Positions 8,012 through 16,200 of a stretch of 64,000 nt of DNA are shown in pieces. The stretch spans positions 1 through 64,000 of the forward strand of contig JAJPKO010000015.1 of NCBI GenBank assembly GCA_021323655.1. The letters are read 5' to 3'. The translations under genes and the position numbers were made by a program. Below the pieces are notes generated by a model. The model was not told the DNA's origin. It made no database searches and saw only the letters and a list, made by a program, of their open reading frames with translations. This stretch comes from Acidobacteriaceae bacterium (GTDB lineage: Bacteria > Acidobacteriota > Terriglobia > Terriglobales > Acidobacteriaceae). Numbering within the stretch: position 1 is the first letter of the stretch; each line of letters starts with the position of its first letter.

Positions 8012-9556
8012 ATGACTCCGGGGTTCAAAGAGGGAACGAAGACAGTGCCGTCGAACCTGCCATGCAGCCGTAAGCGGGTGGGTGCCGTCGAATGGCGGGA
8101 GATCGCGAAATCGGTGCGTTCCGCCGGCGGGCGCTTGTTCGCCCTCTGGGGAACTGATGATCGAGATCGCGATACCTGCTTTCGCGTGTTTGCCGTCTAC
8201 CTCCATTCGAGTGGCGTCGCCGTCGTCGAACATGAAATGGAGGGTGGAACCAAGCCGACCTATCCAAGCCTCCGTGAGTACTTCCCGAGCGCTTTACGAA
8301 TGGAACGGGCCATCTTCGATTTGCTCGGCATCAAGAGCATCGAACCCGACCATCGCGGATGGCTGCGCCATGGCGGATGGCCTGAAGATGCGTTCCCACT
8401 TCGACGGGACTTTGATTGCAACAATCAATTTGCCGCCGCATCGGCGCCGTACCCCTTTGTTCAGGTTGAAGGAGACGGGGTACACGAGATTCCAGTCGGA
8501 CCGGTACACGCCGGCACCATTGAGCCGGGACATTTCCGATTCTCCGTAGTTGGAGAAAAGGTCCTGCGCCTCGAAGAACGCCTCGGGTATAAGCACAAAG
8601 GGATCGAAAAGCTGTTTGAAACGATGGCCCAAAAAGAAGGCCACAGGCTGGCTGCGCGCATCTCCGGCGACTCTGCAGTCGCGTACTCATGGGCCTACTG
8701 CGCAGCTCTGGAAGCCGCCACTGGCACCATCTGCCCTCATCGCGCAGTTCAACTGCGTGCTCTTGCCCTGGAGCACGAACGGTTGGCCAATCACCTCGGA
8801 GATTTGGGGGCGCTTGGGAATGACGCGGGGTTTGCCTTTGGACTTACCCACTTTGCGCGCATGAAGGAGGATCTGCTACGCACCAACCAGGCGTCTTTTA
8901 GTGCCCGATATCTGATGGATTTCCTTGTGCCGGGCGGTGTGGCATCCGATCTGCCTAATGACGCTCCACGATTGCTCCTCGATCGCTATCGTTCCTTCGA
9001 AGCCGATTTGAACGCCATGCGCAATACCTACGACAATCATGCGGGAGTCCAGGATCGGTTCCGTGAGACCGGAATCTTGTCTCAAGAAACTGCGTACAAT
9101 CTCGATGCCGTCGGTCTGATTGCGCGCGCATCGGGTATTCCTCACGATCTGCGATCGGACTTCCCATGGCCTCCATACGACAAGATGAAGGTCAAAGTCT
9201 CCTCGCAAACCTCAGGGGATGTGGCCGCACGTGTTGCAGTCCGCTTCGACGAGGTGATCGAATCTTTGCGGATTTGCCGCGCGTTGGTTGCGGAACTTCG
9301 CAGCGGCGACATTGCGACCGTTGTCCCGGACGCTGGGCCAGGTCTTCTCGGAATAGGCGCGATTGAAGGCTGGCGTGGTCCCGTGCTCGTCGCTCTTGAA
9401 ACCGGTTCGAACGGAAGCATTCGCAGATGCCACCCCCACGACCCCTCGTGGCAGAACTGGCCGCTAATCGAGTACGCCATTCTCGGAAACCTCGTGCCCG
9501 ACTTCCCCTTAATCAACAAGTCCTTCAACCTGTCCTACAGCGGACACGACCTCTGA
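8012..9556 (+). CDS. hyfG: HyfG-like fused NuoC/NuoD large subunit lacking Ni-Fe ligands (Ehr type)
   Basis: 514 residues. The N-terminal ~130 residues are a NuoC (30-kDa) domain; the rest is the NuoD/[NiFe]-hydrogenase large-subunit fold, for example EPGHFRFSVVGEKVLRLEER and YKHKGIEKLFE. In group 4 hydrogenases the metal is held by a CGIC-type motif and a C-terminal DPCxxC motif. Here the first is SGDS (residues 218-221), and the C-terminus ends SFNLSYSGHDL, putting Ser508 and Gly511 at the expected cysteine positions. All four nickel ligands are therefore absent, as in Ehr complexes and in NuoD. It cannot carry out standard H2 chemistry; its substrate is unknown. Confidence 0.9.
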   Translation: MTPGFKEGTKTVPSNLPCSRKRVGAVEWREIAKSVRSAGGRLFALWGTDDRDRDTCFRVFAVYLHSSGVAVVEHEMEGGTKPTYPSLREYFPSALRMERAIFDLLGIKSIEPDHRGWLRHGGWPEDAFPLRRDFDCNNQFAAASAPYPFVQVEGDGVHEIPVGPVHAGTIEPGHFRFSVVGEKVLRLEERLGYKHKGIEKLFETMAQKEGHRLAARISGDSAVAYSWAYCAALEAATGTICPHRAVQLRALALEHERLANHLGDLGALGNDAGFAFGLTHFARMKEDLLRTNQASFSARYLMDFLVPGGVASDLPNDAPRLLLDRYRSFEADLNAMRNTYDNHAGVQDRFRETGILSQETAYNLDAVGLIARASGIPHDLRSDFPWPPYDKMKVKVSSQTSGDVAARVAVRFDEVIESLRICRALVAELRSGDIATVVPDAGPGLLGIGAIEGWRGPVLVALETGSNGSIRRCHPHDPSWQNWPLIEYAILGNLVPDFPLINKSFNLSYSGHDL

Positions 9557-9563
9557 GGTTCTC

Positions 9564-10073
9564 ATGATCAATACACTCTCGAGGATGATTCGCACGGGCA
9601 TACTCACCGAAGAGGTGCCGCGAGCACCCAAAGCGGATTTGCCCATAGGAAACCTACAAGAGAAGGTCCGCAAAATCCTGGGCCGTGCGCTCTGCATTCG
9701 TCATCTCGACGCCGGTTCCTGCAATGGCTGCGAACTCGAAATACAGGCGCTCAACAATCCGTATTACAACATCGAAGGAATTGGCATAAAGTTCGTGGCG
9801 AGCCCTCGGCACGCGGATCTGCTGCTCGTGACCGGTCCCGTATCCGTGAATATGGAAGAAGCTCTCAAGAGAACCTTCGACGCCGTTCCTGATCCAAAGC
9901 TCGTCGTTGCCGTTGGAGATTGCGGCGCTTGCGGCGGGATCTTCGGCAAGAGCTACGCGAGCCGAGGCGCCGTCGCCGATGTTATTCCGGTCGATCACAC
10001 CGTGAAGGGTTGTCCTCCGTCTCCCCTGGCAATCCTGCAAGCGATCCTCGAAACCATTCAGACAACCGCCTGA
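9564..10073 (+). CDS. hyfI: HyfI/NuoB-like [4Fe-4S] small subunit of an Ehr complex
   Basis: 169 residues. It carries the four cysteines of the N2-type/proximal cluster: Cys53 and Cys56 in SCNGCE, Cys120 in VGDCGACGG, and Cys150 in GCPPSP. It is a peripheral subunit that would sit between HyfG and HyfC. It starts seven bases after hyfG and is the last recognisable subunit of the operon. No NuoI/HyfH-like 2x[4Fe-4S] protein lies between hyfG and hyfI or on either side, so this is the only visible iron-sulfur cluster of the complex. Confidence 0.92.
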   Translation: MINTLSRMIRTGILTEEVPRAPKADLPIGNLQEKVRKILGRALCIRHLDAGSCNGCELEIQALNNPYYNIEGIGIKFVASPRHADLLLVTGPVSVNMEEALKRTFDAVPDPKLVVAVGDCGACGGIFGKSYASRGAVADVIPVDHTVKGCPPSPLAILQAILETIQTTA

Positions 10074-10086
10074 ACGAGCTGCCCTC

Positions 10087-10560
10087 ATGAACAATCGCCC
10101 CATCAATACTCGATCACACCCGGAATCAAGCCGTACCTTGCACGTCGTGGACAAATTGTCATCGAATGGCGAAATTCAAGCCGATCCTTCCGGATCCCGT
10201 CAAAAGACTTGGCTCGGAGTCCTCGTCATCGCACTCATTGGATGTTGCCTTATCGGTCTAGTTGTAAGTAACAGGAAAACAATCGCTGGTGAGCGGCCTT
10301 CGCCGGAGCAAGAGCACATCACAGCTCTTGCGAAGCAAATCTCTTCACTCACTCAGACGGACCTCATCGTATTTCCCGATGGCCGCGTCTGGTATGTACG
10401 TTCTGTCCGCGGCAAGAATTTGGAAGTCGTTGGTTGGGTCGGAGCCAATACCAGGGTTGAAAACATCATCTCGTTTGTTCTGAGGGAGGATCACCTCACA
10501 ATTGTTCACCGCAACGACGCTGCCTGGCCAATCGAAAGGGATAGATTCCTTAACCAATAA
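10087..10560 (+). CDS. hypothetical single-pass membrane protein after the Ehr operon
   Basis: 157 residues. There is one clear membrane segment around residues 42-61 (LGVLVIALIGCCLIGLVV), preceded by about 40 polar residues. After it comes a ~95-residue soluble domain rich in alternating hydrophobic residues, for example LIVFPDGRVWYVRSVRGKNL and NIISFVLREDHLTIVH. I recognise no family. The start is 13 bases after the hyfI stop, so it is probably co-transcribed and may be an accessory or assembly factor of the complex; that role is only inferred from position. Confidence 0.65.
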   Translation: MNNRPINTRSHPESSRTLHVVDKLSSNGEIQADPSGSRQKTWLGVLVIALIGCCLIGLVVSNRKTIAGERPSPEQEHITALAKQISSLTQTDLIVFPDGRVWYVRSVRGKNLEVVGWVGANTRVENIISFVLREDHLTIVHRNDAAWPIERDRFLNQ

Positions 10561-10618
10561 CCAATTCAAGTGGGCTGATCGCTAATTTCGGGTTCGCGAG
10601 ACCGAAGGAGAGAAAGAG

Positions 10619-10813
10619 ATGATCGACCTGAAGACGATTTTGAGTGCGGTGGCGAGAACGTTTGGAATATCGAGCCCGGAGGATCTTCGAAAACAAAAGC
10701 GTATCGCCTCGAAGCCCACTATCTCCCGAGTAGGCGCCACCAACCAGCAGGCCGGCAGCGGACCCGACAGGTCTTCGGACGATCGATCTGCGGGTTCAAG
10801 AGAGAAGCCGTGA
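10619..10813 (+). CDS. small hypothetical protein with a strong ribosome binding site
   Basis: 64 codons, beginning MIDLKTILSAVARTFGI and turning polar and Ser/Gly-rich towards the end. AAGGAGAG lies about eight bases before the ATG, which is the main argument that it is translated. It follows the hypothetical membrane gene by 58 bases on the same strand. I recognise no family. Composition after residue 35 is low in hydrophobic residues, so the C-terminal half is probably disordered if the gene is real. Confidence 0.35.
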   Translation: MIDLKTILSAVARTFGISSPEDLRKQKRIASKPTISRVGATNQQAGSGPDRSSDDRSAGSREKP

Positions 10814-11067
10814 ATTGCGCCGCTACTAAGGAGCGCTTTTTCTAAGCGCCAACTGCGGAGCACTGAAGTGCGAGCTGTTAAAGGGGGCTAATTTCCCGAC
10901 TCTGATCGGTAGGGTTCAGCAAAAACGGCTCAAGGCAACTTCGCTAGCCCGAATAGTTCCCAAGGCCATCCGGAAACCATCACGGCGCGGCGGCGCGGGG
11001 CAGCCTTAACCTAATCGACTCGCCCGCCTGATGCGAGAGTAGAGCGTTGGAGTCCCGCAGTGCGGGA

Positions 11068-11523
11068 CTATACCCACGCACTAGATCGCCATGGTTGGAC
11101 ATCTTCGAGCGCGGTGACTCTGACTTTGAACGCAGAACCAGATCTACCTCTGAGTTCTTCGAGTTTTGCGTCCAGCACATCCAAGCACTCCTTCGGAACA
11201 AAGAGCCAAACGTAAACACGCCAGGTTGATGGCAACTTGCAATTGCAGCGCAGACCGTTTTTGATTACCTCCCAATTTTTCGTCCATGCACCTAGTCGCT
11301 TAATCAATGCATGCAAGCCTTGCGCGAGACCGATCTCGCACAGATACACAGCGTGGTGACGAAAGTCAACAGCGATCGCATCGCAGGACCAGCGGAATCC
11401 GTTCTTCTCTGGATCCTCCTTGAAATCGTTCATTTGAATGCGACAATCCGCGTTTACAAACATGGCGCTATCCGTCTTGAGATATTCCATGACAACACTC
11501 TTGTAGGCGTTCATCAGATTCAT
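11068..11523 (-). CDS. conserved hypothetical protein
   Basis: 151 residues with a well-formed soluble composition: MEYLKTDSAMFVNADCRIQ, CDAIAVDFRHHAVYLCEIG, IKRLGAWTKNWEVI and WRVYVWLFVPKECLDVL. The pattern D-x-x-AVDF followed by YLCEI resembles an acidic-residue beta-strand pair like that of restriction-endonuclease-like folds, but I cannot place it in a named family. Methionines at 11523 and 11514 are alternative starts; neither has a clear Shine-Dalgarno. It stands alone, convergent with nothing obvious. Confidence 0.6.
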   Translation of the reverse strand: MNLMNAYKSVVMEYLKTDSAMFVNADCRIQMNDFKEDPEKNGFRWSCDAIAVDFRHHAVYLCEIGLAQGLHALIKRLGAWTKNWEVIKNGLRCNCKLPSTWRVYVWLFVPKECLDVLDAKLEELRGRSGSAFKVRVTALEDVQPWRSSAWV

Positions 11524-11714
11524 AATGCCGGGATCAGAGGCGCTTCACTCTGTGATCGAGGTCACACTCGTGACGTAGATCACATTGAGTCGTCGTCTAC
11601 ACAGTTATAGTCCCGAAAGGACCTCAGCCTCGGTTCTGACTTCCCGTTCGGTCCTCAGAGCGCACCAGACAAACGCACTTTTGCAAATCCTGACTTTAGA
11701 AAGAGGTGAGTTAG

Positions 11715-12002
11715 GTGTCGAGCGAGGATTCGCAATCCCTTCGCATGGTGATACAGCAACTCAGCGTTTCTCCACCCTCCTCCTATCGCATTGTGGTTTA
11801 CGGAGATGATCAACGACCGCGCCATGCTGAATTCAACAACACACAAATTCTCCTCGATACTCTGCGTGCAGCGATGTTGGACTTTGATCTGTCGAGGCTC
11901 ACGTTCAACCCATTGGAGGAGGGACAAGGATCCATTGTCTTCGCTGGAGAAATGAAACTGAGAGAAATGCAGCTCGCCCTCCTCGGATTGGGTTCGGTCT
12001 GA
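11715..12002 (+). CDS. small hypothetical protein
   Basis: 95 residues starting at GTG 11715, preceded by AAGAGGTGAG at plausible spacing. The chain alternates predicted strands and helices: SYRIVVYGDDQRPRHAEF, TQILLDTLRAAMLDFDL, GSIVFAGEMKLREMQLALLG. It has no signal peptide or membrane segment and I recognise no family. The regular coding pattern and ribosome binding site make it a likely real gene. Confidence 0.5.
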   Translation: MSSEDSQSLRMVIQQLSVSPPSSYRIVVYGDDQRPRHAEFNNTQILLDTLRAAMLDFDLSRLTFNPLEEGQGSIVFAGEMKLREMQLALLGLGSV

Positions 12003-12136
12003 CATGTCGCTCATTTAGCCCTCGTGAAGTTACCTAGCCCGAAAGACGGCCACGCTCAATGGTTCGCCTCCTTGCGCTGCGCTTCTCATATGCGTGGGAG
12101 TCATTGGGGTCAAAAGCATTACAATTCTGATCCGTT

Positions 12137-12919
12137 TCAGTATGTAAACTCTATGAGGCTGTCGGTGCAAAGGAAGCCCGCCCGTTCAAGAGAGCGAAGC
12201 GACGCAGTATTTTCTGCACCACAACCACACACTGGCCGGTATCCCTCACGCAGGCAATGGGCCTTCAAATGAGAAGCAATGTGGGTTCCGATGCCCTGCC
12301 TTCGATGTGCACTTGCCACGACCATCCTGACGTCGACGAAATCCCGACCCGGCAAAATGCGCTGGAAGATCCCGCAACCCACCGCTTGCGATTTGTCTAA
12401 CTCGTAGATGAACATATTGCCAGGCTGGATATAGCCTTGGATCTCGGCACGAGAGTCAAAGAAAGAGTCATGGAACGACTCCACGGCATCAAGGTCGTCT
12501 TCAGTTGCACGTCGAGCAGTAATGTCATCTCTCGGGATAAATTCAACGTCTCTCACGGCTCGGAAGAGACGGCCAACCGTTTTCGTATGCGCCGGCTTGC
12601 TCGAAGCAGCAGTGAGCATCAGGCGGTCGAAGCTCTTGCAGAGCGACTTGGTCACTCGGCAAGTTCGGACCACGATGTCGAATGCTTCTAAGAGAAGTGA
12701 TGTTTCGATGTCGATAACGAAGAACTCCACAAGCGTTTCCGCGTGAATCGTAGCGTAGCCAATCATTCGTTCTTTGTCCCAAAGGACGACAGATCTTCCG
12801 GTTCGAACGAGCCTCTCGACGAAGGATTCCTGCGACTCTGCGAGCGCGGAAAGGTATAGGTGCCGGAAGCCGTCAGGGATCTCCGGCGTGCCTTTTATCT
12901 GAATCGTGTTCCCAGTCAC
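12137..12919 (-). CDS. GNAT-family N-acetyltransferase-like protein
   Basis: About 260 residues from GTG 12919. This start is preferred because AGGGAGGT lies just upstream (12921-12928 on the plus strand read in reverse); the open frame extends further upstream but without family similarity. The C-terminal half is a GNAT domain: TARRATEDDLDAV, then the acetyl-CoA loop VASAHRRQGIGTHIASHLK, then CGCGAENTASLRSLERAGFL. The N-terminal half (WDKERMIGYATIH) looks like a second, degenerate GNAT lobe. Its substrate is unknown. A possible GNAT remnant lies immediately upstream. Confidence 0.8.
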   Translation of the reverse strand: MTGNTIQIKGTPEIPDGFRHLYLSALAESQESFVERLVRTGRSVVLWDKERMIGYATIHAETLVEFFVIDIETSLLLEAFDIVVRTCRVTKSLCKSFDRLMLTAASSKPAHTKTVGRLFRAVRDVEFIPRDDITARRATEDDLDAVESFHDSFFDSRAEIQGYIQPGNMFIYELDKSQAVGCGIFQRILPGRDFVDVRMVVASAHRRQGIGTHIASHLKAHCLREGYRPVCGCGAENTASLRSLERAGFLCTDSLIEFTY

Positions 12920-13014
12920 CGTACCTCCCTCTGATTTGACATTGAGTCTGGCGGGGGAACATGGCGCCGTCCTCGCATGTCGTGAACCTTCTCTGCCTCT
13001 CGACCCCAGTACGT

Positions 13015-13266
13015 TTACAGGCAATGTTCAGTCACTACCAGAACTCCTGTTCGGCAATGCAGAAGGCGAATCAGCATTGCATTGCACCGCTGCACAAACC
13101 CGACTGATTCATAAGGAATCAGCAAAGCATATCCAATCAGCTCATTTCCGATACGGAATAGCACGGTCTGACCAGCTGATGGATTCAACATGAAGCGTTT
13201 GACCGTTACTGGAAACTGGGAGTTCGAACGGGCGGCTTCCTCTTCTCGCAAAGAGCGCGCATCCAT
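13015..13266 (-). pseudogene. possible remnant of a GNAT acetyltransferase
   Basis: The minus-strand frame contains GQTVLFRIGNELIGYALLIP followed by YESVGF, which resembles the central beta-strands of GNAT enzymes (usually written as W-x-x-x-x-G-x-x-VGYA). No acetyl-CoA-binding loop follows, and the sequence turns nonsensical within 20 residues. Frames upstream, up to 13550, do not restore an intact protein. The call rests on one short match. Confidence 0.25.
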
Positions 13267-13552
13267 GCCTCTTTCTTGCCAAGGGCGCTACAGTTCCAAA
13301 TGCATGCTGGAACTCCCTTTTTGTCGCGCAACCACCCTCAACTGCAGACGACACAGCATTAGTTACTCTCAATGTACTACCGGAGTATCTCCACGATCCT
13401 GTTTGCCTAATCGCATCGAGGACCACGAATGTGTCAGGAGAACGCAGTGCTAAGCAAAGCTGAGCCGGTGAACCCCGGCGGAAGCAAACATCGCAAAGAA
13501 AAGATGACCTTCGTAGCAGCCGCATGACAACAAGCCTTCGCTCAATAGGAAG

Positions 13553-14170
13553 CTACTTCGCCGAAAGGTGATTGAGCGCATCCTGTGCAGACAGTCGATC
13601 GCCATGAGAACGGCTGATCTTCTCGAACGATATCGCCCTCTTTTTGTCGAGGATGAATGTCGAGGGATATGCAGTTTCTTGCGCTGCGTCCCAGCGCAGC
13701 CCGTAAAGGTTAGTCACCTTGTAGTCCGGATCTATGACAAGTACGACGTTAGCTGGCAATTCCGTTTGTTTGATTAAAAATTCTCGGGCATTTTGGTCAA
13801 GATCTGCGGGAGGCCCGGGGTAAACAAGCAGGACTCTCGCGCCCCTTGCCGCGAATTCGGAGGCGTGTTCGATGAAGTCATGTACTTGGCGCTCGCAGTA
13901 GGGACATTGATAGCCTGGGAATCCCCGCAATACAACGAGAACGAGATCGTGCCCGCGCTGCATTCGTGACAATTGAATGGTCTTGCCAACCGGAGTCGAA
14001 AGGATAAAATCAGGTGCTTTTGTTCCCACTGCGGGCGTCTCCGCGAATGCACGCGCTCCCACACATAAAGCACAGACAGCGGCGAATGCGAACCGCAACA
14101 CTTTGTTGAAATGAACTCTGGCAGAACCATTGGATCTGCCGGATATGAATCCTGGTGCGTCCACGCTCAT
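13553..14170 (-). CDS. exported peroxiredoxin/AhpC-TSA-like protein
   Basis: 205 residues. A signal peptide is visible (VLRFAFAAVCALCVGARAFA), then the thioredoxin-fold domain: VGTKAPDFILSTPVGK and VVLRGFPGYQCPYCERQVHDF. The CPYC pair sits where peroxiredoxin-like and thioredoxin-like proteins hold their reactive cysteines. Further on, AYPSTFILDK gives the cis-proline loop. AAGGAG precedes the ATG. It probably works in the periplasm in peroxide reduction or thiol exchange. It has no close operon partner. Confidence 0.85.
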   Translation of the reverse strand: MSVDAPGFISGRSNGSARVHFNKVLRFAFAAVCALCVGARAFAETPAVGTKAPDFILSTPVGKTIQLSRMQRGHDLVLVVLRGFPGYQCPYCERQVHDFIEHASEFAARGARVLLVYPGPPADLDQNAREFLIKQTELPANVVLVIDPDYKVTNLYGLRWDAAQETAYPSTFILDKKRAISFEKISRSHGDRLSAQDALNHLSAK

Positions 14171-14391
14171 GCACTCCTTAAGCAGAATGCCAATGTGACG
14201 CGCGAACCTCAGAAAAGGTTACAGCACCTTTCGCACACGACGATCCAAACCGACCCCGGAGGCCGCGGCTCCGTTCCTCAGAGCGGCTCTCTATTCGGTA
14301 TCGAAAAGATCACAATTGTCTAACCGAACATACGGTAACCTATTTTGTCATAGCGGCACATTTGGGAACTTGATCAGCAGAAACGCAACTC

Positions 14392-14775
14392 ATGGTTCAT
14401 AGTTGCAACAAGCTTCCTTTCGTGGTGCTGCAGAGCGTTTGCACTGCTGTGTTGGCCATTAGCGGCCTCAGGTTGCTGATAGGGCCGACCTCTCTCGCGG
14501 CTGCTTCCGTGATTCCAGGCTTTATCTTCTCTATCCACGCGGAGCATGTCCGCTTTCCGATGATAGTCGTAGCTGTTCTCGGGGCGCTCGTAGACCTGTG
14601 TGTAATCCGGAGAATACCTTCGCTTCGGTCGCGTCCGGCGTCAAAATGGAGGTTACAACCTGTCGATTCCAAACAGCACAGATCGGAGACTGCCCAGATT
14701 GCACTATCGATTCTGACACTCGTTCTGGTTCTGACCGAGAGCCTAGCCCACCTTCATCTGCACGGGTCGTTCTGA
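14392..14775 (+). CDS. hypothetical membrane protein
   Basis: 127 residues with about four hydrophobic segments, near residues 8-30, 37-50, 52-72 and 100-118. A positively charged loop (RRIPSLRSRPASKWRLQP) lies between the third and fourth. It ends with the histidine-rich tail HLHLHGSF. I recognise no named family. It is transcribed divergently from the peroxiredoxin-like gene 221 bases away. Confidence 0.55.
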   Translation: MVHSCNKLPFVVLQSVCTAVLAISGLRLLIGPTSLAAASVIPGFIFSIHAEHVRFPMIVVAVLGALVDLCVIRRIPSLRSRPASKWRLQPVDSKQHRSETAQIALSILTLVLVLTESLAHLHLHGSF

Positions 14776-15231
14776 AGTTCTCGACTAGCTTTCCTACTGT
14801 GTCCGTAGCTCAACGTCAAGTCTTGCGAGCAGACGTTCGCTGAACCCGACCGGCAACTCGAAAACGCGATCGTCTGCGAGAATGATGATGTTTCGAGTCG
14901 AATCCAGCATGACGCAGAGTTTGGTCGATACTCGTGAAGACAAATATCGTTGTGAACTGCCCTGTCATCTACACGCCGTTTGGCGGCCTGCTGCCCACTG
15001 CCAAAATCATCGGCGATTACGAGAACCAGAACCGGTAGTTCGTTCTGGGGCATGGAGGCGGCCCGTGAGTGCTGGGGGCACGCTCGGGCCGTTCTCCTCG
15101 TAACGCTTGACAGATCTCGCTGGCACTTTTGCTCAGCCCGAGAGGAAGCGTGTAGATGCGTCATCGAGCGATTCGACCCTTCGCCGAAGCGCTCGCGCGA
15201 GTGACCGATCTATCGATATGGGTGTTCAAGC
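14776..15231. other. intergenic stretch with a short coding trace
   Basis: No full gene. On the minus strand, 14794-14910 reads as 38 codons, with LADDRVFELPVGFSERLLAR in the middle. The composition is protein-like, but there is no ribosome binding site and the frame is closed upstream by a stop, so it may be the tail of a decayed gene. The rest, up to the end of the TetR gene, holds nothing I can support. Confidence 0.3.
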
Positions 15232-15807
15232 TCATCGTTTTCGGCGTTGGTCTCGGTGCGGCGGAAGCTCACGAAGCAGCGCTTTTGCAGACGCTAACAG
15301 GGGTATCTCCTTAGAAGGCCCGTAAACCAAGCGTCCGGAGAGCGCTCCGTCAATCAGGATGAGCAACTGCGCCGCTACCGCCTTTCTGTCGACATCAAGC
15401 GGCTTGAATAATTCGGTCAGATACGCAAGCATCTTGTTCTTGTGCCCAATCACCCGGCAGTGGAAGGGATGAGCCGGGTCTGGATATTCCGAAGCCACTC
15501 TGAGGAACGGACAGCCTATGGTTTGAGGCTGGTTGACCAAGCGATGGATTCTCACGAGAGCCTCCTCAATATCTTTGGGCTGTTCCGGATCGAACAGGTA
15601 TTTCCAGAATGACTGGTCGCGGTTCTCGAGATAGGCGAGAACGAGCGCGTCCTTGCTTTCGAAATGCCGGTAGAAGGTCGCCTTCGCCACTTCAGAGAGC
15701 GCCATGATTTTCTCGGTACCCGTAGCGCGAATTCCTTCGTTGTAGAAAAGTTGGTCAGCGACTTTCACGATCCTCATTCGCGGCTCGGAGTTCTGAGAAC
15801 TGTCCAT
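15232..15807 (-). CDS. TetR-family transcriptional regulator
   Basis: 191 residues from ATG 15807. The N-terminal helix-turn-helix reads ADQLFYNEGIRATGTEKIM and then AKATFYRHFESKDALVLAYL, the typical TetR pattern. The C-terminal ligand domain has GCPFLRVASEYPDPAHPFH and is of the TetR_C type seen in YcdC/AcrR-like proteins. The open frame extends upstream to 15918, but that part is regulatory DNA: two palindromes lie at 15821-15844 and 15859-15882, so the start at 15807 is the sensible one. It is very likely autoregulated through these sites. Confidence 0.9.
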   Translation of the reverse strand: MDSSQNSEPRMRIVKVADQLFYNEGIRATGTEKIMALSEVAKATFYRHFESKDALVLAYLENRDQSFWKYLFDPEQPKDIEEALVRIHRLVNQPQTIGCPFLRVASEYPDPAHPFHCRVIGHKNKMLAYLTELFKPLDVDRKAVAAQLLILIDGALSGRLVYGPSKEIPLLASAKALLRELPPHRDQRRKR

Positions 15808-15820
15808 ACCTAATCTTGAC

Positions 15821-15844
15821 AATAGACAGACATCTCTGTCTATT
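15821..15844. promoter_or_regulatory. near-perfect palindrome, probable TetR operator 1
   Basis: A 24-base inverted repeat with half-site AATAGACAGACA; the other half differs at one position. It ends 14 bases upstream of the TetR start codon and shares its TAGACAGAC core with the second palindrome. This is the arrangement expected for autorepression. Confidence 0.75.
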
Positions 15845-15858
15845 CTTTTAAGAAACGA

Positions 15859-15882
15859 TGTAGACAGACCGGTCTGTCTACA
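15859..15882. promoter_or_regulatory. perfect 24-bp palindrome, probable TetR operator 2
   Basis: Half-site TGTAGACAGACC followed directly by its exact reverse complement. Its centre is 38 bases from the centre of operator 1. It lies between the TetR gene and the plus-strand direction leading to the DoxX-type gene, so it may control both. Confidence 0.8.
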
Positions 15883-16200
15883 TTCCATAATCCAAGGATC
15901 GAGAAATGATGTACTCACAAAAATGGCCGAAACGAAAACGTCTCTTCATGCCACTCAGTGCGGATAGTGTCCCGCACAATCCCGCCCTCACCTCGAGAAT
16001 GTCAGGAAATCTTGAAATTCGTCTCCGGTCTCTGTGAAGTATTTGCCAAGCGGCTACCTTCCGCGTGAGGAATTGTTTGAAAACAACACTCATTCCGAGT
16101 TCTCTTGACTACATAATCTCGGTGCCGAAGGGCACTTGAGGACGGGAATTCCGCATTCATCAGGAACATTAGACCAAGGCTCAAGGAGGGGCCACACATC
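15883..16200. other. leader between the operators and the DoxX-type gene
   Basis: It contains a 43-codon plus-strand frame from ATG 15906 to TGA 16037, beginning MMYSQKWPKRKRLFMPLS and preceded by AAGGATCGAGAA. The peptide resembles nothing known and may be the start of a decayed TetR-controlled gene. Nothing else is supported here. Confidence 0.3.

Noticed and set aside
2876-10073. Label as a functional hydrogenase 4 or formate hydrogenlyase
   Set aside because: All four Ni-Fe ligands are missing from the large subunit and there is no formate dehydrogenase, HyfH or maturation gene nearby.
2876-10073. Label as respiratory complex I (nuo operon)
   Set aside because: Gene order, the NuoC/NuoD fusion with HyfG-like features and the HyfB/HyfE/HyfF types match group 4-related complexes; NuoE-F-G-I-J-K are absent.
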